Source of the DNA: Leptospira kirschneri serovar Cynopteri str. 3522 CT | GTDB taxonomy: Bacteria; Spirochaetota; Leptospiria; Leptospirales; Leptospiraceae | Reading direction: 5' to 3' | Assembly: GCF_000243695.2 (NCBI RefSeq) | Contig: NZ_AHMN02000007.1 | Span: 124,001 to 188,000 of the forward strand | DNA: 64,000 bases | Shown: positions 1 to 10,746 of the stretch, piece by piece | How positions within the stretch are numbered: position 1 is the first letter of the stretch | Layout of the letters: the number at the start of each line of letters is the position of its first letter | Program-made: the position numbers and the translations under genes | Notes under the pieces: generated by a model | The model's database searches: none | What the model saw: the letters and a program-made list of their open reading frames with translations, nothing else | What the model was told of the DNA's origin: nothing

Positions 1-1017
1 CCTTCCGTAACTGGAACTGTTACGGCATGTAACTCCGATATTCCTTTACCAGCAGCTGGTTTAGGAATCAACGGAACTACCTGTGCAATATCCGGAACTC
101 CAACTACAACTCAGGCTGCTACAAATTACACGATCACTGCAAGCAATGCATACGGTAGCACAAACACTACTATCTCGATTACAGTTAATCTTGCTCCTCC
201 AGCCGGACTTGCTTATACACCAACTGCTTTAGTCCTTTATAAAGGAGTTGCAGGAACCGTAACACCTACGGTTACTGGAACAGTTACTAGCTGTAATCCA
301 AATGTAGCTTTACCAGGAGGACTTACTCTGAATGCTACAACTTGTGCAATCTCTGGAACTCCAACTGTATTTCAAGCCTCCGCAAATTATACGATTACTG
401 CAAGTAACTCTTCTGGAAGTACCAATACTACAATTAGTATTATGATTTTTGGAACACCTCCTCTGAAGACAATGCAAACAAACTGTTGGAACACGACTGG
501 AACTATAGATACAACTTGCGTGGCCACTTCATCCGCAGGTCAAGATGGAAAATTACAAAAAGGAACCACGCCATCTTTTACCAATCAAACTGTCAATATA
601 GCTGTCGGTGTGGATCATTATATCACAGTAGACAATAACACTGGACTTGTTTGGAAAACCTGTCATGAAGGTAGAACGAATTCTACTTGTGCAGGTGGCG
701 CCGATGTATATTACAATCTAGCAAGTGCCACAACCGCTTGTACTAATTTAAACACAGGAACAGGTTATGCAAATCGAACAAATTGGAGACTACCTACTAT
801 TTCCGAAATGGAAACCTTAGTCGATTTCAATGTAGCTACATCCCCAAGAACTTTCGTTACATCTTTCCCAGGAACGAGCGGAAGTTATTACTATTGGAGC
901 TCTAACTTATACCTACCAGATACAACGAAGTCCTTAGTTCTTTATTTCTCCAGTGGATCAACAACTTGGACGGATAAAACCGTTGCGGGTTCTTTAACTC
1001 GTTGTGTGTCACCTTAG
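1..1017 (+). CDS. Ig-repeat surface protein with C-terminal DUF1566 domain (5' end missing)
   Basis: The reading frame is open from the first base of the window, so the start lies upstream. Residues 1-148 hold two repeats of about 75 residues. Both contain TGTVT.CN, L(P).GL..N.TTCAISGTPT and NYTITASN..GSTNTTISI, the pattern of putative Ig (He_PIG-like) domains of bacterial surface proteins. After a short linker comes a DUF1566/Lcl_C-type domain: VDNNTGLVW, GYANRTNWRLPTISEMETLVD, YYWSS and a final Cys (TRCVSP). The family is common in Leptospira and presumed surface-exposed; its function is unknown. It is followed 120 bp later by a second DUF1566 gene, which suggests a local duplication of that domain. 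A shorter start at the ATG at 442 is possible by length alone but would cut an Ig repeat in half, so I reject it. Confidence 0.85.
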   Translation, partial: PSVTGTVTACNSDIPLPAAGLGINGTTCAISGTPTTTQAATNYTITASNAYGSTNTTISITVNLAPPAGLAYTPTALVLYKGVAGTVTPTVTGTVTSCNPNVALPGGLTLNATTCAISGTPTVFQASANYTITASNSSGSTNTTISIMIFGTPPLKTMQTNCWNTTGTIDTTCVATSSAGQDGKLQKGTTPSFTNQTVNIAVGVDHYITVDNNTGLVWKTCHEGRTNSTCAGGADVYYNLASATTACTNLNTGTGYANRTNWRLPTISEMETLVDFNVATSPRTFVTSFPGTSGSYYYWSSNLYLPDTTKSLVLYFSSGSTTWTDKTVAGSLTRCVSP

Positions 1018-1071
1018 CTTAGTAGCAATGAATAATGAAAGAAATGTAAAATATATCCTAATATTCTTAAG

Positions 1072-1105
1072 TATCATAAACCTTTTCCAATAAAGGTTTA
1101 TGATA
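1072..1105. promoter_or_regulatory. Strong hairpin between the two DUF1566 genes
   Basis: Arms TATCATAAACCTTT and AAAGGTTTATGATA pair perfectly over 14 bp around a 6-base loop. The hairpin lies 55 bp after the first DUF1566 stop and 33 bp before the second start. No T-run follows it, so it is either a weak terminator or an mRNA stability/attenuation structure. Confidence 0.5.
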
Positions 1106-1137
1106 AGAATCTTACAGACTTTTAAGAGAGGCCAATT

Positions 1138-1671
1138 ATGAAGTCAAAAACTATGGTAACAAAAACCAAAAACCGGAAATCATTTTTCTTCTATAAGTTG
1201 ATTTTGGTTTTTTTTGGATTCACAATTTCAATCGTTTCCGCGCCTTTTGTAGACAACAATGACGGAACCATTACCGATATAGGCAATGCTCTGATTTGGC
1301 AAAAGTGTACAAATAATCTTTCCGATACAAGTTGTACAACTGGAGGTACTACCCAGATGGATTGGGCAAATGCCCTTACTTTTTGCAACGGGCTTAACGC
1401 GCTTAACGCTGGGGCAGGTTACACTAATCGAACTACTTGGAGATTACCCAACGTAACCGAATTAAGAAGTATTATCGATCACTCACTTGGCACATCTCCA
1501 GTAATCAATACTACTATTTTTCCAGGAACAGTTTCTCAATACTATTGGACATCAACTACATATAAACTATTAACGTCCAGTGCTTGGGCTATTAACTTTC
1601 AATCTGGATTTACTTCTGGGAATGGAAAGACTACAACCTACTATGTTCGTTGTGTCGCCTCTCCGCCTTGA
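1138..1671 (+). CDS. Exported DUF1566 (Lcl_C) domain protein
   Basis: A 177-residue protein. The N-terminus is basic (KSKTMVTKTKNRK) and is followed by a hydrophobic stretch ending in VSAP at about residue 36, which looks like a cleaved signal peptide. The mature part is one DUF1566-like domain: VDNNDGTITDIGNALIWQKC, six or so cysteines, GYTNRTTWRLPNVTELRSIID, YYWTS and VRCVASPP. It closely resembles the C-terminal domain of the gene just upstream but lacks the Ig repeats. The start is supported by the purine-rich GAGAGG 6 bases before the ATG. Known: domain of unknown function, common in secreted and lipoprotein families of Leptospira. Inferred: secreted or surface protein. Confidence 0.85.
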   Translation: MKSKTMVTKTKNRKSFFFYKLILVFFGFTISIVSAPFVDNNDGTITDIGNALIWQKCTNNLSDTSCTTGGTTQMDWANALTFCNGLNALNAGAGYTNRTTWRLPNVTELRSIIDHSLGTSPVINTTIFPGTVSQYYWTSTTYKLLTSSAWAINFQSGFTSGNGKTTTYYVRCVASPP

Positions 1672-1680
1672 TGTTTTTTT

Positions 1681-1708
1681 AAGCGAGATTGGGTAGGTAA
1701 TCTCGCTT
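1681..1708 (+). terminator. Hairpin after the DUF1566 gene
   Basis: AAGCGAGATT and AATCTCGCTT form a perfect 10-bp stem with an 8-base loop, 9 bp after the stop codon. Only TTTC follows the stem; a run of seven T precedes it. It is probably the terminator of the DUF1566 gene. Confidence 0.55.
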
Positions 1709-1739
1709 TCATTGATTTGCTTGAAATAGCGTAAGTTGG

Positions 1740-1868
1740 CTAACGAACCCAAGGTTCTCCCGCTTTTTGGAAGATTCTCGTAAGAAAGACCTCTAGCAGC
1801 CTTTCCCAAGATTCAAAAAGATCCCGTAAAAATGCGTAAGGATTCAATTCCTGAGATTCTTGCATTTT
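1740..1868 (-). pseudogene. Possible C-terminal remnant of a transposase-like protein
   Basis: Read on the minus strand, about 40 codons give ELNPYAFLRDLF, then a helical stretch, then KAGEPWVR and a stop. An in-frame stop lies just upstream (about position 1869). NPYAxLRD resembles the end of IS66-type transposases, but the similarity is short and judged by eye only. It is not an intact gene. Confidence 0.2.
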
Positions 1869-2827
1869 GAATTAACGAATAGAAAAACCTGCACTTGCAA
1901 TAACTCCCTTGCAGACAACCGGAGAAAAGCCAGTTTTTTCTACCAATAACAAAGGAACGACGGATATAGTTCTCAACGAGATTCGTATCGAGTGCACATC
2001 AATCATATAAAGCTGTTAAACTATTTTTGTTGAAAAAAACGAATATAGATTTGGCACAAAAAGTTTGATGACTTTCCAAAAGTAGATTTTCCCAGCCTCG
2101 GTATTGAAAGAGACACTCAACTACACAATGTTTCGGTATCATATCGAGAGGAGACATTCTAAAAAACCGGATAGTGATGATAGCTTTGTAGAATTCCTAC
2201 CACTGTTATGAAATCCGACTGGCGTCCGAATCTATTTTTAATCTTAAAAATAGACTCGTCAGACAAGACACATCTACAATAGAATTTTTAGCTTAATCTT
2301 GTGATATATATGAACTAAACCCTAAATAGCAGAAAAGTATATTTGTGCCTGAAATCACCGCTTTAAAAAGTCAATCGGCAAACATTCTATATGAAAAAGT
2401 TCATTTCGGTTTAAAATTCTTCTAAACTTAAATCGTATCAAAACATAATTCCCGGTTAAATAAATCTACTCGATTTTCGATTTTTTAGTTTACTTATATC
2501 GCCCCTTAAAAGACATGGCTAATAGAGTCATTTCTTAAGGAACAGTTTTACTACTTTGTAAACCCAAATGATTCACAAGTTATAGAAGGCTATTATTATT
2601 TATGATTTCGCCATACCTAAGCAAAACTTTGGGCCTTGCAAAGAATGTATTATGCATTTCAACACCTTGTAATTCTAAATCGATTCTTAAATTATATATT
2701 TCACTCTTTATGATGAGAAATAACTGAAAATACGATCCAAGTGAAAAAGATGAACAAGTTAGAAGCAAAAGGAAATCGAATGAGAAGTTTCCTATTTGAA
2801 GATTCAGTATTTCGAATCCCATAATAT
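1869..2827. other. Non-coding spacer upstream of the AraC gene
   Basis: I see no convincing gene in this AT-rich spacer. A minus-strand frame at 2580-2822 is hydrophobic but has no ribosome binding site or recognisable domain. Confidence 0.4.
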
Positions 2828-2844
2828 TAGAGAGTTTGTCTTTT

Positions 2845-4068
2845 ATGAATGCTTACATTGAGAATTTTTTAAACCGTGTACATAGTTCTAAAATTTTATC
2901 AAATTTTGAATATAAGGTTTTTTTAAAGTCTTCCTTACAAAAATGGTTTGAGAAAAATATTTTTTCTACATTTCTGGTCTTTTTCGGCCTCTATTTAGCG
3001 ATCTGGAATCAAACCATTCCGGAGATTTCGACTTCGGGAGATTTATATAAGTTCAAATTGATTTCCATAATTTGCGGAATTTCAATTTACTCCTTTCTAT
3101 TGCTTCGACTCATTATACTCGGAATTTTTGAGATACAAATATCTTACCATTATATTCTTAAAAACGCAGTAACTGCAATCATTCTTTCTTTTACGTTTTT
3201 AATGTATTTTGAAAAACCATTTTTCATGATGATTACAGGAGAAGTTTTCTGTTTCGGTATTTGTATCTATACTTTATTGGAATCAGGTTATCTAATTTTC
3301 TCCCGCCCCTATAAAAAAGAATACTATTTCTTGTTTCCTATCTTGGGAGGGATTGGTTTTGGAGTTCTGGGAAATTTTATCGGAACCACTTTTTATAATT
3401 TCGAATGGAACAGTATTTCATACTATTTTTATGCGTTTTTTATTTTCACTCTTTATCTTTTAAAGAGAAAAATAAGAATTCAAACTGAAGCAAAAGCTTC
3501 ACAAAACTCAGTATTAATTTTAAACTCAGAAACTCAAGAAATTATAGAGCAGCCATGTTCTGTGCTGGAAGATGGGACTTTGGAATTGATAGAACCCTTA
3601 GAAGAAAAAAATCTTCTTAAGGAAGATGATCTGAAACGGGCAGAAGAAAGAATTAATGGTTTTATTAGGGAGAAACTTTATGCGGATGATAGTATTCGTT
3701 TAATTGATCTTTCTGCCTATTTGGGAGTCAGTTTACACCAAGCTTCTTTTTACCTGAACAAATATAAAAATATGGGATTTTCAGATTTTATAAATCAAAA
3801 TAGAATGAACGACGCAATCCGGCTCCTTGTAGAAAAAAAGAATATGAATCTACTAGATATTGCTTTCGAATGTGGATTTAATTCCTATACATCCTTTCAT
3901 AGAGCTTGTAAGAAATGGACCGGATATTCTCCCAAAGGACTCAGAAAAAATGCAACCCAGTCAAATGGATCTAACTATGAGCATTTTCAAATATCTATAA
4001 ATTTACAAAAGGTTGAAATTCTGAGTAAAAATTCGCAATCGAATGAATTAAATACCGCAGTGGTATAA
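2845..4068 (+). CDS. Membrane-anchored AraC-family transcriptional regulator
   Basis: About 407 residues. The N-terminal half has about six hydrophobic helices (around residues 40-60, 70-95, 100-120, 125-150, 160-185 and 195-210). A charged linker follows, then a C-terminal AraC-type DNA-binding domain (residues ~270-375) with both helix-turn-helix units: [20 protein letters not shown] and [20 protein letters not shown], followed by [10 protein letters not shown]. This layout of an integral-membrane sensor fused to an AraC output domain recurs in Leptospira. The signal and target genes are unknown. I chose the ATG at 2845 because AGAGAG ends 10 bases upstream; a TTG three codons earlier is also in frame. 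The gene stands alone, with a hairpin 34 bp after its stop. The 40-residue C-terminal extension after the HTH has no recognisable motif. Confidence 0.88.
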   Translation: MNAYIENFLNRVHSSKILSNFEYKVFLKSSLQKWFEKNIFSTFLVFFGLYLAIWNQTIPEISTSGDLYKFKLISIICGISIYSFLLLRLIILGIFEIQISYHYILKNAVTAIILSFTFLMYFEKPFFMMITGEVFCFGICIYTLLESGYLIFSRPYKKEYYFLFPILGGIGFGVLGNFIGTTFYNFEWNSISYYFYAFFIFTLYLLKRKIRIQTEAKASQNSVLILNSETQEIIEQPCSVLEDGTLELIEPLEEKNLLKEDDLKRAEERINGFIREKLYADDSIRLIDLSAYLGVSLHQASFYLNKYKNMGFSDFINQNRMNDAIRLLVEKKNMNLLDIAFECGFNSYTSFHRACKKWTGYSPKGLRKNATQSNGSNYEHFQISINLQKVEILSKNSQSNELNTAVV

Positions 4069-4101
4069 CAATATCAATTTAATCTAAAACTTCATTTTAT
4101 A

Positions 4102-4127
4102 AAACCCCATAAAACTAAGTGGGGTTT
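4102..4127 (+). terminator. Hairpin after the AraC gene
   Basis: AAACCCCA and TGGGGTTT pair over 8 bp with a 10-base loop, 34 bp past the stop codon. No strong T-run follows, so termination efficiency is uncertain. Confidence 0.5.
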
Positions 4128-4261
4128 ATCAGTCTCAAATGGAGATTTATCTCAAAGTTCATTCAATCTTATTCTAATGATTAGTAAGAATCAATCGTTA
4201 GCCTTAAAAAATATAGGAGTCAAATTTTTAGCATTCAATTTTATAGTTTTGAATAACTTGT

Positions 4262-4290
4262 AAATTCAGGTTATTGATAACTGAATTTTT
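4262..4290 (+). terminator. Candidate rho-independent terminator
   Basis: AAATTCAGGTTAT pairs with ATAACTGAATTT (12 bp, one bulged G) around a 2-base loop and runs into five T. It may be a second terminator downstream of the AraC gene. Confidence 0.4.
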
Positions 4291-4455
4291 ATAAAATTAA
4301 ATTTTCTCATAAAAGAATACGATCACTTTCATACTTTTTAATCTTTAGAAATCAGAACGTTTCATACAAAAGCAGCTTTCTTTAACCCGCCGAACCAAAA
4401 TATCAAACTTTAGCGCTGTTATATTCAAAAAACATACTTAGAGCCGGTCTCAAAA

Positions 4456-4875
4456 CTACCTATCAAAAAAGTTAAAAGCAATGATAGAGCTTGCGAGATA
4501 AAGAGATGCAAGATAATTTTCAGATTTTCTTTCCCAACGAATTAGGATAGCCCTGAATCGATTGTGCCAACTGTTAGTTCTTTCAACGACCCATCGTCTA
4601 GGTTTTCCTTTATATTTACCAATGAGAGGCTTCTCACCTTTTTTCCGAATATGAGATTGAATGTTTCTTCTTTTGATTAAAACTTCTATATCTTTGAAAT
4701 CATATCCTTTATCTAAACAAAGATGTTTTGGTTTCTTTTTTCTTCTACCGGAAAAAATCAGGATTGAATTCAACGTATCTTTTACAGCGTGTTTATCATG
4801 AACATTGGCTCCACTCAATGTTATGGCCAAAGGAATTCCATTTCCATCTGTAAGAATATGCCGTTTAACCCCCAA
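4456..4875 (-). CDS. IS5-family transposase, C-terminal part (orfB)
   Basis: Second half of the transposase. It begins with GVKRHILTDGNGIPLAI and contains the conserved LDKGYD block and the catalytic-Glu region RWVVERTNSWHNRFRAI (the Y-x2-R-x3-E-x6-K-like block of IS5/IS427 DDE enzymes). The stop codon lies inside the left terminal repeat. The open frame reaches upstream past the stop of orfA (the -1 frame reads TGKNPTDRAKLGVKRH), so this half is most likely made as a fusion by a -1 shift rather than from its own ATG. Confidence 0.85.
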   Translation of the reverse strand: MGVKRHILTDGNGIPLAITLSGANVHDKHAVKDTLNSILIFSGRRKKKPKHLCLDKGYDFKDIEVLIKRRNIQSHIRKKGEKPLIGKYKGKPRRWVVERTNSWHNRFRAILIRWERKSENYLASLYLASSIIAFNFFDR

Positions 4876-4904
4876 TTTGGCACGGTCTGTAGGGTTTTTC
4901 CCAG

Positions 4905-5252
4905 TTAAGCTCCCCCTTTGGGAGCTTTAACCATTGCCGAATCCATCGAAGCCCAGTCCCATGCTATCTGATTCTTTACATCATAATATTTTAAAATAGA
5001 TTTATAAATCTTTTTGAATACTCCTGCTCGTTCCCATTCTTGAAATCTTCTGTGACAAGTTTGGCCAGATCCAAACTCATTCGGAATGGCACGCCACTGA
5101 CAGCCTGTTTTCATTCGATAGATGATACCGGCCATTACTAATCGTGTTGGTACTCGATTGCGACCTCCTTTCGGATTTACCTTTTCTTTCGGGATCAATG
5201 GGGCTATTTGTTTCCAAAGTCCATCCGGTATCTCTGAATAATATTTGTCCAT
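4905..5252 (-). CDS. IS5-family transposase, N-terminal part (orfA)
   Basis: 115 residues with the N-terminal DUF4096-like helix-turn-helix region of IS427-group transposases (WKQIAPLIPKE, GRNRVPTRLVMAGIIYRMKTGCQWRAIP, CHRRFQEWERAGVF). It then enters the catalytic domain with WDWASMDSAMVKAPKGG, whose Asp is the first DDE residue. It stops at TAA (4905-4907), directly after a run of five G that lies in a small stem (arms AGCTCCC/GGGAGCT, about 4908-4925). Shifting -1 here joins it to orfB. Confidence 0.87.
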   Translation of the reverse strand: MDKYYSEIPDGLWKQIAPLIPKEKVNPKGGRNRVPTRLVMAGIIYRMKTGCQWRAIPNEFGSGQTCHRRFQEWERAGVFKKIYKSILKYYDVKNQIAWDWASMDSAMVKAPKGGA

Positions 5253-5375
5253 TTCACAAGTAAATAATTACGATTCAAAAGTACAACCAGTTTTGAGACC
5301 GGCTCTTATCTGTGGAAACGTTTTCTGAAAAATTCAAGATAATTTCTTTTAGGTATTGTGACAGACTTTTATTAC

Positions 5376-5458
5376 TGACCCTATAAAATTGAACATCATA
5401 AATTTTTATTACAAAATCCTGTTTCATCACAAAGTATTGAAAAGTTTATTATATAAGT
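5376..5458 (+). repeat. Family A repeat, degraded copy
   Basis: Begins TTACTGACCCTATAAAATTGA and ends TTTATTATATA. It matches the family A consensus (see 5508-5600) at both ends, with a diverged middle. Confidence 0.5.
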
Positions 5459-5507
5459 ATAATATACTTTAAAACAAACCCTGTTTTAGAAGTAGAATTT
5501 TAAATAT

Positions 5508-5600
5508 TACTGATCTCTATAGAATTGAGTACCGTTAATTCTATCACAAAACGCTGATTCTATATAAAATATTAGGCACTTTATTATATAGTTATGAGCA
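5508..5600 (+). repeat. Family A intergenic repeat (~92 bp)
   Basis: Starts TACTGATCTCTATAGAATTG and ends TATATAGTTATGAG. Near-identical sequence recurs on the other strand at 14537-14627 and 32485-32574. Diverged copies lie at 5376, 17737, 21804, 24413 and 37128. The outer ends (TTACTGAT and, inverted, TTACTCAT) form short imperfect inverted repeats. It lies only in spacers and has no coding capacity. Confidence 0.75.
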
Positions 5601-5695
5601 AGCTATTAAAAAATTCTATACAGAGATTAGCAAACTGCTTCAATTGTCCATTTCGATACAACGGAAACAGACAAAGAATTAATTTTCAACAGCTC
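5596..5695 (+). repeat. Family B MITE-like element, degraded copy
   Basis: The interior (AAACTGCTTCAATTGTCCATTT) and right end (TTTTCAACAGCTC, then TA) match the family B consensus. The left end has decayed to GAGCAAGCTATTAAAAAATT. It directly abuts a family A repeat. Confidence 0.6.
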
Positions 5696-5894
5696 TATTC
5701 TAATTATTTAATATAACTGATGAATGTAATCATTTTATTAATAGATATAGAATTTTCAATAATTCTCTAAATACTTTTCCGAAATTATAATAGAGTTTTA
5801 ATGAAAAAGAATTTTATTCTATTTACTACTTGGGCACATGAAAATAGTACCAAGTTATTAATGACTGAATTTATGAAAAAATAACAGTACTTAA

Positions 5895-5927
5895 AAAATG
5901 CCGCAAATTCAGGATTTACGGCATTTT
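5895..5927. terminator. Candidate terminator in a gene-less stretch
   Basis: AAAATGCCG and CGGCATTTT form a 9-bp stem, extended inside by AAAT/ATTT after one mismatch. It lies 10 bp after the stop of a 27-codon frame (5801-5884, starting MKKNFILFTT). The frame has no good ribosome binding site, so I list only the hairpin. Confidence 0.45.
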
Positions 5928-6031
5928 AGAGCAGAGTTAAAACATTCAAATTTTTGAAACAATCTAACCCAAATATTCTATTTATGCGCCCGGGTAGTAA
6001 TTAGAACTTTTTAAATTGAAACGAAAAAAAA

Positions 6032-6578
<547 letters not shown>

Positions 6579-6666
6579 CCTATTATCATAACTCATTCCC
6601 AAAAAGAGATCCCTTCAAAATATAAAATGAATAAAATTATATTGTATTATTAATAATTACTTCATT

Positions 6667-7068
6667 TCAAAATTCAAATTGCTGAATTAAAGAATCTAAC
6701 TCCAAAGCCTTTCCTATTTCGTTAAAATTCATCACCGGTTTGACATCTCTTAACTGATTATAATTCGTAATCCAATTATAAATCTTTTGATCTTCTGTTA
6801 TAATAAAGTATCTAGTTAATCTTTCGGAAATCACATGTAAGATTCCTGTAAAAGCTCGCACAAACTCAGAATTTAGATTTGTTACTTTCCTAATATCCAA
6901 TACCAACATACCTTCCATTTCATAAAAAATAGAACTCAATTTAGTAGGCATTCCCTTTAAAGTTTCATAATTAACTATACCTGAAAATTCGATTACTAAA
7001 AGTTTATAACGAATTGTATTAATTTGTATTTCCTTTGATTCGTGTTCAATCATTATAGTTTGATTCAT
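6667..7068 (-). CDS. STAS-like domain protein (anti-sigma-antagonist type)
   Basis: 134 residues from the chosen start. The strand/helix pattern fits a STAS domain: [63 protein letters not shown]. The usual phosphorylatable Ser/Thr after the central strand (D-S/T-x-G) would fall in the TNLNSEF segment, where the motif is not clean; it may be a structural variant. I chose the ATG at 7066-7068 because AGGA lies 4-5 bases before it. An ATG 12 codons upstream has no ribosome binding site. Inferred role: protein-interaction switch in a partner-switching pathway. No sigma factor or anti-sigma kinase is adjacent, so the partner is unknown. Confidence 0.65.
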   Translation of the reverse strand: MNQTIMIEHESKEIQINTIRYKLLVIEFSGIVNYETLKGMPTKLSSIFYEMEGMLVLDIRKVTNLNSEFVRAFTGILHVISERLTRYFIITEDQKIYNWITNYNQLRDVKPVMNFNEIGKALELDSLIQQFEF

Positions 7069-7408
7069 TTTTCCTAACCCCAAAGGTCGTCTTTGAAAAA
7101 GCATTTTTTATATTATTTTTAAAAAGTATATACCGTCATAAGAATAAAGCTTTGCAGCTTATAGTATGGATTATGAGATTAAAATACATATAATTGTTTT
7201 TATCTACTCAAATCAACGCTACCTTTTGCTATTTAAATATTCTTTGTAGTTTTTAGTTATTTATATACTTTAACTTATAATATGATTAAAATCCAATTGA
7301 AGAAAATCTTTAATCTATAAAATGAACTGTTAAGCTGCAATCGCCAAACGACGATTTTGTGCAGAATTGAATCTTTTGGATTTGTATAGGTTTTCTGAAT
7401 TTAATCTG

Positions 7409-7575
7409 ACGTGAGTTTACCGTAAGAAAAAGTTTCTTAAAAGTATGAGTTCCTACAATTTTAGAATTTGTTATTAAAATCGCGATTTACGATAGTTCCT
7501 ACGGCTTAGGAATAGATCTTACAAAGTTCAAATTATACAACTTTTTCAGAACATGAACCTACCGAATTCACGTTA
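7409..7575 (+). repeat. Family C inverted-repeat element
   Basis: Bounded by ACGTGAGTTTACCGTAAG and, inverted, ACCGAATTCACGTTA. The interior contains two copies of the short motif GAGTTCCTACA / TAGTTCCTAC. Same type as 26257-26422 and 45675-45840. Confidence 0.6.
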
Positions 7576-7691
7576 AGCTGAGCTGTCCATAAATTAACGT
7601 AAGTTAACGCGAAAGAGATCGATGCGGGAAAACCAGCAGAACGCTCTCTACCATAACCAACCCCACAAGTTGAATAGGATTTTAGAATCAA

Positions 7692-7804
7692 AATTGAACT
7701 CAGCAAAACGCTTTCCTAAACTCAATGCATCGCTCCCTAAGGGTCGCTCTGCAGGTCGCGTTCAAGAACTCAGCACAACGCTTTCCTAAGGGTCGCGTTG
7801 TGGG
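7692..7804. repeat. Cluster of inserted REP-like palindromes
   Basis: Contains three units of the form AACTCAgCa(C/A)AACGCTTTCC... with a self-complementary CGCGTTGTG/CACAACGC core. They replace six bases of the uninterrupted sequence seen at the 43.7 kb copy. Confidence 0.65.
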
Positions 7805-7906
7805 ATCAAAAACGCACATTTTTCAAGTGTTCCGACAAGAATGAGTCTTTTTACTTGCAAAAAGCATGTTTTTCTGATAGAGAAAAGTCTTCCGAATTTC
7901 TCCACC

Positions 7907-7942
7907 TGAATTGCGACCCATGGGAAGCAATTCATTGAGTTA
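7907..7942. repeat. Inserted REP-like palindrome
   Basis: GAATTGCGACCCATGGGAAG plus CAATTCATTGAGTTA: a palindrome with a GAGTT tail. It is absent from the matching site of the inverted copy near 43570. Confidence 0.65.
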
Positions 7943-7958
7943 CCCCACCCAAAAATAG

Positions 7959-7999
7959 GGAAAACTCAACACAACGCTCTCTATGAATCGCGTTGTGGG
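7959..7999. repeat. Inserted REP-like palindrome
   Basis: AACTCAACACAACGCTCTCT followed by ATGAATCGCGTTGTGGGG. The CACAACGC/GCGTTGTG arms form a hairpin. The inverted copy reads straight through this point (CCCACCCAAAAATAAGGGTG). Confidence 0.65.
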
Positions 8000-8181
8000 G
8001 TGGGAACTCAGTTTTACAGAGGATTTGTCGTAATTCCCACAGATTTAATATTGAGATCCAAATACTTGTGAGGTTGGTTATGGCTCTCTACGGATCGCGT
8101 TCTAAATTGAATCTAAAGAAGATTGTTGCATTATGTTTCCTTTATATAATTTATTGACCTGAGCTAAAGAGTCCGGTCCGA

Positions 8182-8217
<36 letters not shown>

Positions 8218-8232
8218 ACGCCCTGTTCACAT

Positions 8233-8481
8233 TATTTAAAAACTAAACTCTGGGAAACTCATACGAACTAATTTCAATCACTCAAAATAAATGTTTAAAA
8301 ATTCGTAATATAACCTGAATCTGTAAAACTCATATAAATCTATATTCTATGATAAAATTTTGAAATTCGAGATTCGAGATTCATCTCAAAGTCCTCATAG
8401 TATTTTTATAGAATGTCTTTTTATTTGCTTATAGATATTAACTTAGATTTATATTTTTAAGTTTTATAAAAATAAAAAAGA
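8233..8481. other. Short AT-rich spacer
   Basis: Contains GAAATTCGAGATTCGAGATTC, a short direct repeat. I see no other signal. Confidence 0.3.
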
Positions 8482-10200
<1,719 letters not shown>

Positions 10201-10402
10201 AATGGTTCATCTTTATTTTAAATTTCATCTCATTCACTTTACAGTGCATCCCAAAACCTAATTGTACTTTATCCGGAAAGATCAAACTAAGTAAACTCAA
10301 CGTCTCTCTGATTACTTTCAACTGGTTTCCGTCTCTGTAATGATTCTTTACGAGGAATCATTACATTGATTTCTCCCATAAATTCCTTAAGGAGAGCGTA
10401 TA

Positions 10403-10597
10403 TTGAGTTTTTTGAGACCAGGGCGACAAGCTCTTAGTAAAAGTAAAATGATCCAACAACTTGATTTTAAACTAAATACTTTTCTTCCTTCAAATTCAGA
10501 ATTCTATGATCGTACACCACCATCAGACCTAATTATTCAATCTTTACAATATGGAAGTTTCTATCAACTAACATTGGTTTTAAAAATTCTTTTTTAA
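10403..10597 (+). CDS. Possible small protein of unknown function
   Basis: A 64-codon frame starting at TTG. AAGGAG lies 8 bases upstream (10389-10394), an ideal ribosome binding site in a region with no other gene on this strand. The product (MSFLRPGRQALSKSKMIQQL at the N-terminus) has no domain I recognise and no signal peptide. It lies divergently between the EAL protein and a GGDEF protein. The good Shine-Dalgarno is the main reason to keep it. Confidence 0.35.
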   Translation: MSFLRPGRQALSKSKMIQQLDFKLNTFLPSNSEFYDRTPPSDLIIQSLQYGSFYQLTLVLKILF

Positions 10598-10746
10598 TCA
10601 ATTGTGCATTAAAAACTTAGAATATTTTTAATTTGGATTTAAAATTAAAAAGAAATTCACTATTTTAATTTTTTGTAGAGTTATAATTTGAATTGAGAAA
10701 ATAAATTCTGAAACTTCAAAAGTGGCACAATTTGAATTAAGTTTAA

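Larger units (their letters stand above)
4441..5305 (-). mobile_element. Complete IS5-family (IS427-like) insertion sequence
   Basis: The element is 865 bp. The left end GAGCCGGTCTCAAAACT is matched by its exact reverse complement at the right end (5289-5305), giving 17-bp terminal inverted repeats. TTA occurs directly outside both ends (4438-4440 and 5306-5308) and reads as a 3-bp target duplication of the TNA type. Inside are two minus-strand frames, orfA and orfB, that together make an IS427-group transposase joined by a -1 frameshift. It is the only copy in this window. All features needed for transposition appear intact, so it may be active. Confidence 0.93.

Noticed and set aside
2580..2822. 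80-codon hydrophobic frame on the minus strand upstream of the AraC gene
   Set aside because: No ribosome binding site, no recognisable domain, low-complexity AT-rich sequence.
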